Source: Acytostelium subglobosum LB1
Lineage: Eukaryota; Evosea; Eumycetozoa; Acytosteliales; Acytosteliaceae
Assembly (NCBI RefSeq): GCF_000787575.1
Contig: NW_012236506.1
Coordinates: 128,225 to 192,224 of the forward strand
Reading direction: 5' to 3'
Length of the DNA stretch: 64,000 nt
Shown: positions 55,893-64,000 of the stretch, in pieces
How the letters are laid out: the number at the start of each line of letters is the position of its first letter
Position numbering within the stretch: position 1 is the first letter of the stretch
Made by a program: the position numbers and the translations under genes
Notes under the pieces: generated by a model
Seen by the model: the letters and a program-made list of their open reading frames with translations, nothing else
Database searches by the model: none
What the model was told of the DNA's origin: nothing

Positions 55893-57521
55893 ATGAATAA
55901 TAATTTGGAAGCTGATCCATCTCTTCGATCCTATGCTGATACGCATGGAGAATGGGAGAACAGGGAAATATCGATAATGGGAGCTGTAAAGAGCTTCATA
56001 TCTCAATTGTCATTGGGCCAGGAATTAACTAAGTAATATCAATATCAAGTCAGTTCAGACAGGAAATTTCAATTGATATTAACAATATTTATTGTTCCTT
56101 TACAAACAACAAACAGGGTCAGCATGCCTTCTATATTCTTGATGCCATACTCTGTCCTGGAAATTGCTGCATCCAGGTATCTCAAATATATACACTTGCT
56201 ATCAGAGTATGTATAAATATTGAATGATTGGATTGATTAATGGATAGTTGGAAACTAATATGTCAATTAGTGCAATCCATGAACCATATCCAATAAGGAG
56301 GATGGCTGTACTAGTTCAATATTTCTTGGCAACATTAAGAGATGGAAATGTATGTTTGTGTTATGGGATGGAAGGATGGTTAGAGTTGGGAATAGCTATA
56401 TATTAATATTGTTTGATTATGAATATAGTTCACCAAGAAGCCATATAATGCATTGTTAGGAGAGAACCATCAATGTTTTGTCAGATACCCTTCAGGTGAA
56501 GGAGATAGACCTGCCACTGCGAGATTCCTGGCCGAACAAGTCTGTCATCATCCTCCTCTGTCCTGTTTCTACATTGAAACAACAGAGGGTATTAGCATTG
56601 AGGTATGTCATTTATTCAAATATTCATCAATCAATGTACATACTTACATTCATATATATATGACCATAAGTGCAATGTACAATTCTCAGCCAAGTTCCAC
56701 ATGAACTCAGTGTCCATTGTGACGAGTGGATCACTTATCATTGCTTTGCCAGTTGTTGGTGCCAATAATCAGGTCACCAAGGAGGTGTATATAATTGATA
56801 AGGGTCTGCCAGATGCCATTGTCAAGAATGTCATATTCGGAACAAGATCCATTCATTGGACGGACTGCGTCGATATCATGTGTCAGGCATCAGACACATC
56901 GGCCACTCTGCACTTTGACAAGAATGAGTTTGTCAAGGGCGACATCAATGTGACCAACCAAGAGAAGGGTGTCGAGGAGAGCCAAGCCTACATCGGTGGC
57001 TATCTAAACAGTATTGTTAACATTGAATACCTTGAAGGAGAGAATGCCGTAAGTTACACTCAAACAGTTTGTTCGACCATGTCATACATACTAATGCTTG
57101 CTCTATTCATTGGATTGACCACCAACAGAAGAAGATAAAGAAGAAGTTAAAGTCACGCAAGCATCATCACAGCCCAACAGACACTGTATTGTTGGACGTC
57201 AGCAAGCTCCAAGCATGCCAATCACAATATCCACGACAACCTGACCAGTTTGCTTCTCTAAAGTATGTAATTCCCTTGCTCCTAATGTGTCATGATTGTG
57301 ACTAACAATTTCAATCACATTGTAGTGTCTGGAAGGAAGTGACAAACTATATTATACAAGGGGATATGGCATCGTCTGATGCAGCCAAGAAGGACATTGA
57401 AGATGAGCAGAGGAAGAGAATGAAGAGTACTCCCACCGACCAGAAGGATAGGCAATTCTTCAGGTATGATGAAGGTTTGGAAAGGTGGGTCTTTAAAGGA
57501 TTCCCAGCTGTCATTCAATAA
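55893..57521 (+). CDS. Oxysterol-binding protein-related protein (ORP)
   Basis: About eight short exons with GTATGT-type donors. The start at 55893 gives MNNNLEADPSLRSYADTHGE. The core ORD domain is present: FISQLSLGQELTKVSMPSIF (the lid and start of the ligand pocket), AIHEPYPIRRMAVLVQYFLA, ENHQCFVRYPSGEGDRPATA and the family fingerprint as EQVCHHPPLSCFYIE. Later come IGGYLNSIVNIEYLEGENA and a C-terminal FFRYDEGLERWVFKGFP. The usual fingerprint is EQVSHHPP; here Ser is Cys. There is no PH domain or FFAT motif, so this is a short ORD-only protein of about 400 residues, the common dictyostelid type. Such proteins move sterol or PI4P between membranes at contact sites. Confidence 0.88.
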
Positions 57522-58373
57522 ATCCAACAACAACAACAATAACTACAACTACTACTATTCCATCTTATTTGTTTGTTCTTTGTGTGTTTACAACCTTTGG
57601 GTAATAAGTACAACGAAGAGGTTGTTGTTGTCTTGTGTCCTGCGACGACTTAAGTCCAAATATCTGTGTTTTGTTGGGACGTGCATGCGACTTGGTTTTG
57701 CCTTGTTTTTGGCTTTGTTTAGGTCTCTGGTGCAAGACGAATGGTGCGTCTCAACCTCACGCACGAGATTGTCGCACAATACTCTAGAGCAAACACTGGA
57801 CCCACACAACCTCAGGCACTTCTCACTCAAAATTTGGGTGCTAGCCTCTCACAGTCTCTCCGATACTCCACACACAAAGTTCCTCTCTCACTCACCTCTC
57901 TCACACAAACACCAATAAGGCCACCAACAACAAGGTAGCAGCTATCCCTCTCTCTAACTCTACCTCTCTCTACCTCTAACTCACAAACCAACTGTGTCGC
58001 TGGACACACTACATCACAAACAAACAAAGAAACAAACACACACAACGCAACACACACAACATAACACACACTTTGCGAGCAGCAGTATCAACGTTGGACC
58101 ACTTGAAAGATCGAAGGGACAGTCAGCCAGCCAGTCAGACAGACAGACGACTCCAAAGACACAAGTCGACTGCCCTTGACCTTGCCATCCTTTGCCAACT
58201 CTTCTTATTTTCCTACTCCTCCTCTCCCAATACCAACCAACAGACCTTGTCCTATTACTTCTTCCTCTTCCTCATCTTCAACATTCTTTCTCCAAACAAG
58301 CAGCATCATCAGGACAACTCACACTCATCATATCACTCTCTTCACCTCAACTAGTTGACTAAATAGATAGATA
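57522..58373. other. CT-rich spacer and probable long 5' leader of the kinase gene
   Basis: About 850 bases. The second half is rich in CTC, CACA and ACAAA on the plus strand, typical of dictyostelid 5' leaders and promoters. Open frames here (for example 57466-57918) are low-complexity and not called. Confidence 0.4.
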
Positions 58374-60255
58374 ATGGACTCTTATCAAATATTAGAGCTT
58401 ATAGGCTCTGGTTCATATGGGTATGTATGATGGCCATTCAATCAATCAGACTTGGAACAGACGACTAACCTCCCTCTCTCTCATGATTGATGACAAAATA
58501 GTAAGGTGTATAAAGCTCATAGCGTGCTGACAAAGAAGTCTGTAGCACTCAAGGTCATATCAGTGATGAATATGGAGAATGGCGTATGTATCTCCGATCC
58601 TTTGATTAAACAGTCCGATAGGTATCGGGCATGACCATTCCATCCCTAACGCTCAATCATTCAATCGATCAAACAAACAATATAGGTACCAGTGGAGGTC
58701 AAGTACCTGAGTAAGCTGAAGGATTGTAATAATATAGTTCAGTTGACCGATCACTTCTACACCAATGGTATGTTTGAGTCACTTGGTACTCGATTAGATA
58801 GGTTGCTAACCTTGTTTCATTCTCCAACAACAACAACAACAGATAACAAACTTGTGCTCGTCTTTGAGTATATCGAATACGACCTGTGGAAGTTCATCTC
58901 ACCAAAGAAGAACACTATGTCATTGGCCTGCATCAAGTACTTTGTTGGACAGCTACTCAACGGCCTGGAACAGTGCCACGACATGAACATCATGCACTTG
59001 GACATCAAACGTATGCATTCAATCAATCATTCAATCAATCAATCGACCAAACAATCAATCTAACATCAAGTCCATAGCATCCAATCTACTCATTGACTCT
59101 AGGTTTAACTTGAAGTTGGCGGACTTTGGCTTCACGACATTTCAGGGCAATCCCAATCTCACCAATCAGGTGATCTCATTGTTCTATCGTCCACCCGAGT
59201 TGCTGATGGGCGTCAAGGAGTATGGCACCGAGGTGGACATTTGGAGCGTCGGTTGTATAATGGCCGAGATGCTCAGTGGCGGCTATCTGTTTGCCGGCAG
59301 CAACGAGGAGGATCAGCTCGATCTGATATTCCGAACGTTTGGCACACCCACCGAGCAGATCTGGCCAGGCGTGCGCTCGTTGCCCGGCTTCCAGCCTTAC
59401 AAGCGACGTCGCTACGCTCAGAAGCAGATACGCGACCTATCCACCATCAACTACCACAGCGAGGTCACACTCGACCTGCTGAGTAAGTTGTTGGTGCTCA
59501 ATCCAAGGAAGCGCATCACGTGTCGCCAGGCGTTGAATCACCCGTGGTTCAAGGAGTCGCCATCCGCGCTGCCGCCCTCACAAATGATCACCGCATCGCT
59601 CACCACGCGTCCTGTCAAGCTCGCCAAGATCAACTCTCCCCTGCCCATCTCCAAGCGTATCCTATCACAATTCTTTGTCAACAACAATCAACAGCCACAA
59701 CCTATACAACCGATACAACCTATACAACAACAGCAACAACATCGACCATCTCAACAACAACAACCTCAGCAACAATATATAGCACAACATGGACAACAAC
59801 TACTACAACATCAACACAAGAAACAACAACCTCAACAACCTTATCAATATATAACACTACTACATCATCAACAACAACAACAGCTACTACAACAGCAACA
59901 ACAGCAACAACTACTACAACACCAACATCAACATCAACAAAGACAACAACAAAGACAACATCAGTTGGATCAATCCAATGTATCTTCACCTAGTGATGAC
60001 TATCAATCACCAGACACAATCACCAGCTCGTCAGACTTGGACGACATCTCATCGTTTGACGCGTTCTACGAGTCGTCGCCAAGCAGCGGCGGCTCCTACT
60101 CTGAACCGGAATTCGAACTAGCCACCTACTACAACATGAAGCGCAAGTCTAGCTATGCGACCTCGGCCTACTCAGCCTCCTCGCCACCATTCAAGCGATA
60201 TCGACCAATGATGGATGTGGGCGACACAGTCAACAACCCAATAGTCATCGAGTAG
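58374..60255 (+). CDS. Divergent CDK-like Ser/Thr protein kinase
   Basis: Five or six exons. MDSYQILELIGSGSYGKVYK holds the glycine loop, and VALKVISVMNMENG holds the beta-3 Lys. The catalytic loop is IMHLDIKPSNLLID, where HLD replaces HRD. The Mg motif is LADFGFT, the activation loop has NLTNQVISLFYRPPELLMG with the CDK T-loop Thr, and DIWSVGCIMAEMLSGGYLFA and NPRKRITCRQALNHPWF complete the lobe. The YRPPELLMG and GT.TEQIWPG patterns place it in the CDK7/9/12 type of CMGC kinases. The cyclin-binding helix reads GVPVEVKYLSKL, shorter than PITALREIKIL. The C-terminal 200 residues are polyGln (QQQQ tracts, about residues 390-490) then an acidic Ser-rich end. Role in transcription or cell cycle is inference. 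Confidence 0.85.
59690..59965 (+). repeat. CAA/CAG-rich polyglutamine-coding tract
   Basis: Interrupted CAA/CAG repeat encoding Gln-rich sequence with His, Leu and Tyr insertions in the kinase C-terminal tail, typical of dictyostelid homopolymer expansions. Confidence 0.85.
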
Positions 60256-60400
60256 CGTCATGCACTGATCCTTTTTTAATACAAGTCCATATTATTGGTC
60301 TTGGCCTTGGCCTTGGCCTTCAGCCCCAGCATCATCAACAGCAACTCTTTGAATTAGTGATGAACTTTAACTTTGTTTATTCCATGTTTGATTGGATTGA

Positions 60401-61392
60401 TTAGGCAGATGCTTGCACCTTGACATTCCTCTCGAACAAGTCCATCAGTGCGATCCACTTCTTATCGGTGGCCTCCTTGTGGTAGCTATATGTTTGGATG
60501 ATTGGACATAAGTTAGACACTGCTGATCACTCACTCGCTCAATCAATCAATCAATCAAATCAATCAATACTTACACAGTGGTATCCTCCATGGTGTAACC
60601 GTGCATGGCACCAGTGTAGATGATGGAGGTGTACTTGACATTGGCGGCGGTGAGGGATTGCTCGAGGAGCTTTATGGCATCAGCATTCATGTTGGCATCA
60701 TTGTCAGCATGACCAAAGTAGCACTCGGCCTTGATGTTGCCAGCGAGGAAATGTGGACTCTTGGGGTTGGCTGGGTTGGCCAAACCGGCTCCGTGCCATG
60801 AGCCCAGTGCTGAGAACCTCTCTGGGTAGGTGCCGGCGATGATCGAGGCCTGGAGACCACCCATGCAATAGCCGGTGATGCCCAGACGACATTGTGGCAC
60901 AACGTTGGGCTGGCTGTCGATGTGGGCAATGTACTTGAGTGTGTCCTTGATGCACATGTCAGCGTTGAAAGCCTTCATGACTGGCTGCAACAGGGTGAAG
61001 AACTCACCGCGCTTCTCATTGGACGAGAGGAAGTCGGCGTAGTTGGGGATGATGGGGGCGCGACCCGAGCGGTAGTAGAGGTTTGGTGCAAACACGTAGT
61101 AGCCCTGCTCAGCGATGCGGTCCACCATCTTCTCAATCTGTGGGCGCAGTCCGATGGCGTCCATGAAGAAGAGGATTGCTGGCAACTTCTTTCCAGCGGC
61201 GACCTCTGCCGATGGCTGTGAGACGTAAGCGTCACAGACCAATCCGTCGTCCATTTGAATATCAATGTAAGGCATTCTTCTTGATTGTTGTTGTTGTTGA
61301 GATAAAGTAGCAGAGTAGTAGTATCTGATTGATGATGGTGTTGTAGATGAGGATAATGAAAGTGTAGACAGCTTTCTGATCACTCTAAACAT
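60401..61392 (-). CDS. Dienelactone hydrolase family protein
   Basis: Two exons joined at EDTTV|YHKEATDKK (intron about 60486-60575). The model starts MFRVIRKLSTLSLSSSTTPS (61392), a basic, Ser-rich stretch that may be a mitochondrial presequence. The conserved domain begins at MPYIDIQMDDGLVCDAYVSQ. The nucleophile elbow is GITGYCMGG, with Cys as nucleophile instead of Ser, as in dienelactone hydrolases. The Asp (FGHADNDANM) and His (GAMHGYTM) complete the triad. Length is about 295 residues with the leader. By family knowledge it hydrolyses lactone or ester bonds; the natural substrate in amoebae is unknown. A short TTGGCC repeat lies just beyond its stop at about 60299-60320. Confidence 0.87.
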
Positions 61393-62287
61393 GGGGTAGT
61401 GTCGTGTGTAGTGTCGTGAGATGATCAAAATATCTGATGGGTTAGAGGGATGGACAGTGCAGGGCAAGGCTGGGGCTGGGGCTGGACTTGGCAATGAGTA
61501 ATATATAACTCACTTTAAGTATGTGTGTATGTTCAATGGAAGCAGACAGATGGAGTGTCAACAACATGTTAAGTGTATGTTTAAATAGATGTTGGTCCAA
61601 CTCATGTCGAGTCCACTCGCTACACAATGACAACCCTTGACTTATGGACAGGTCTTCGCGCGTGCCCCCTAATTAATAATCCGCGGTGATACGAAACGAA
61701 GGCCATAATGGGTGTGTAACCCTAACCCTACTTGTGTAAATGGAATCATCGAACCCTGAATGACTCAGTTGTCAATCTCACTCCAACATCACACCGAATT
61801 AACTTCTCTCTGTTTGTCTGTCAGTCAGTATGTTGACACTTTGATATTATTCAAATGTCATCGATTTGAACAACTCATGACTTGTTGGATTGATGGGTTG
61901 GGAACGACTTCTGTTCATTCGAGTTTATTAATAAATAATCTATCTGTCTCGATAATAATAATAACAATATGTCTGTTATAATTGAAATTGAATGAATGAT
62001 TGAGTGATCTTCCCTCAACTCGAATATGTCGGTCGTCCTGGGACCAATGACTCATTCACACTGACGTCAGTGTACTTCGTTGAAGAACTTTCAAACTTCA
62101 ACACAACCCCTTTGAGCACAAGCAAAACAAACAAAAGGATAATGAATGAAAGAATCTAAAACACATCATTTCATTCGAATTATCTACAACAACAGTTATA
62201 GTTAGTTCACTCTATCTTTAATAATTATTATCTTTATCTTTATATATATATATATATAAAACACCATTAATAATATATCATTAATAT
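61393..62287. other. Intergenic promoter region between divergent genes
   Basis: Nearly 900 bases with no supported gene. It holds a short AACCCTAACCCTA telomere-like sequence near 61717-61729 and TATATATA close to the NSF start. Confidence 0.4.
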
Positions 62288-64000
62288 ATGGCAAGCTTTA
62301 TGAATAAGAACCTCAAATTAAAGGTGACACAGTTCACCTCTGAAGCAGATGCTTTCACCAATCGATGCTTTTTGAATGAGCAAGACTATCAACAGATCCT
62401 ACTTCCAGGTGCAGACAAGAGAGAGNAACACAACCTATGTCTCAATCAATGAAATATATACTCTATCAGCATCGTATGTTATGTCGACTGATCAGTCTAT
62501 GAATGGAATTGAATACTGATCAATCAATCAACAATCCATGTTTAGTAAATCAAATGGTATCCCACCAGGACATATTGGACTATCAAAGGCACATAGGATG
62601 TGGTTACAGTTTGGTCTGAAGGATGAGCTCAATGTTCATGCTTATGACCCTGAGCCATTGTTGGCTGCAACGTTAACATTCAAGATTGATTACTTGGCTG
62701 CAAAGAAGTCATCTGTTAAGCACGATGCCAAGCTCATCGCACAGCACATCATCAGAGACTATGCCAACCAGTACTTCACAGAGGGACAGCAGATGTACAT
62801 CAACTTTGACCAATGCAACATGAAGTTGCAGGTGTCCAAGCTCGAGCTGACCAAGGAGAGTGGCGACCCCCTCAACAAGCAGGGTTTGCTCAGCACCACG
62901 ACACAGGTGATCCTTGTCAAGATGGAGAACGGCTCGATGGATCTCGAGTCCAATGGCCCAATGGTTACCAAGGAGATCTTCAAACAGGAGTGGGACTTCC
63001 AGAACATGGGCATCGGAGGTCTGGACCGCGAGTTCCAGGACATCTTCCGTCGTGCCTTTGCCTCGAGAATCTACCCTCCCGCCATCATTGCCAAGATGGG
63101 TGTGCAGCACGTCAAGGGTATCCTGCTCTTTGGTCCACCAGGAACTGGAAAGACGCTCATTGCCAGACAGATCAGCAAGATGTTGAATGGACGCGAGCCA
63201 AAGATCGTCTCTGGTCCAGAGGTGTTGGGTCGCTATGTCGGTCAGCCCGAGGAGAACATCAGAAACCTGTTCAAGGACGCAGAGATTGAGTACAAGCAGA
63301 GAGGAGATGACTCACAGCTGCATGTGATCATCTTTGATGAGATCGACTCAATTTGTAAGACTAGAGGAACAAAGACTGGAGACGCAGGTGTCAACGACTC
63401 GATCGTCAACCAGCTGTTGGCCAAGATCGAGGGTGTCGAGTCGCTGAACAACATCTTGGTCATTGGTATGACCAACAGAAAGGACATGATCGATGAGGCC
63501 CTGCTCCGTCCAGGCAGACTCGAGGTGCACGTCGAGATCTCGCTTCCCGACGAGCCAGGCCGTGAGCAGATCTTCAAGATCCACACTGCCAAGATGATGG
63601 CCAACAAGATGCTGTCTCAAGACGTCGACTTGCGCTACATGGCCGCTCACACTAAGAACTTCAGTGGTGCTGAGATAGAGGGTGTCGTCAAGGCAGCCAC
63701 CTCATATGCCTTTGCGCGCCAGGTCGACACCAAGAACATCCGTAACGTCCAGCTCAAGCCCGAGGAGCTCAACGTCAACGCCAGCGATTTCAACCGTGCC
63801 CTGCGCGACATCAAGCCAGCGTTCGGTGTGGATGAGGAGCAGTTCAGAAACTACGCAATCAACGGCATCATCCAGTTCGGTCCAACCTTTGAGAAGATTC
63901 AGGCATCTGGCCAAGCATTCATTGATCAAGTGCGTAACTCTAGCCGCACACCATTGGTTTCTGTCCTGCTGCCAGGCAAGCAAGGCTCTGGTAAATCATC
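62288..64000 (+). CDS. nsfA: NSF, AAA ATPase that recycles SNARE complexes (3' end cut by window)
   Basis: Exon 1 starts MASFMNKNLKLKVTQFTSEA, the N-domain. An ambiguous base N at 62426 shifts the frame; with the N omitted, TTYVSINEIYTLSAS continues in frame to the donor at about 62474. Exon 2 (from 62548) reads SNGIPPGHIGLSKAHR, the rest of the N-domain, then D1 with MGIGGLDREFQDIFRRAF, Walker [13 protein letters not shown], Walker B VIIFDEIDSIC and the second homology region LLRPGRLEVHVEI. The window ends in D2 at the second Walker A (GKQGSGKS). NSF uses ATP with alpha-SNAP to take apart cis-SNARE complexes after fusion. The family length is about 740 residues, so roughly 200 residues are missing to the right. 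Confidence 0.93.
62426..62426. other. Ambiguous base N breaking the NSF frame
   Basis: The only N in the window. Counted as a base it puts a stop soon after in frame; left out, the NSF N-domain frame is continuous. It is most likely an assembly artefact. Confidence 0.85.

Noticed and set aside
57466-57918. 150-residue plus-strand open frame
   Set aside because: Overlaps the end of the ORP gene and then translates CT- and CA-rich leader sequence.

Overview
The window reads as nuclear DNA of a dictyostelid social amoeba. The evidence is the FNIP-repeat F-box gene, the Cys-rich spore-coat-like gene, half-size ABCA transporters, Asn/Gln/Thr homopolymers in otherwise conserved proteins, short introns that usually begin GTATGT, and small non-coding RNA genes that carry the dictyostelid upstream element DUSE and a Class I RNA motif. 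Coding regions are clearly less AT-rich than in Dictyostelium discoideum, so a higher-GC lineage (for example an Acytostelium- or Cavenderia-like species) is more likely. That placement is inference.

Layout, left to right: F-box/ARM gene (-); 2.5 kb spacer; secreted spore-coat-like gene (+); two Class I-like RNA genes (+); AAAP amino-acid transporter (-); ribosomal protein eS30 (-); ubiquitin-fold/CH proline-rich actin regulator (-); an unrecognised conserved gene (+); a frameshifted zinc-finger fragment (+); DH-PH RhoGEF (-); VAMP7-type SNARE (-); a second, frameshifted zinc-finger gene (-); small membrane protein (-); Mpv17/PMP22 protein (+); a small hypothetical (-); long-form tRNase Z (-); formin with ARM-type N-terminus and no clear FH1 (-); a C/D snoRNA candidate (-); mitochondrial carrier (+); cysteinyl-tRNA synthetase (-); a divergent pair of ABCA half transporters (-,+); small secreted protein (+); FNIP-repeat F-box protein (-); PHF12-like PHD-PHD-FHA protein (+); MFS transporter (+); mitochondrial m-AAA protease (-); oxysterol-binding protein (+); divergent CDK-like kinase (+); dienelactone-hydrolase protein (-); and NSF (+), cut by the right edge.

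Most genes are unrelated housekeeping genes in both orientations and no operon logic is expected. Thematic links are membrane traffic (VAMP7-like, NSF, ORP), actin and Rho signalling (RhoGEF, formin, CH protein), RNA and translation (eS30, CysRS, tRNase Z) and transport (AAAP, two ABCA, MFS, carrier). The least expected content is in the gaps: DUSE-driven small RNA genes, several compact nested inverted repeats, and two broken members of a C2H2 plus CxxC zinc-finger family. Introns carry strand-biased TCAA/TCAC tetranucleotide tracts throughout.
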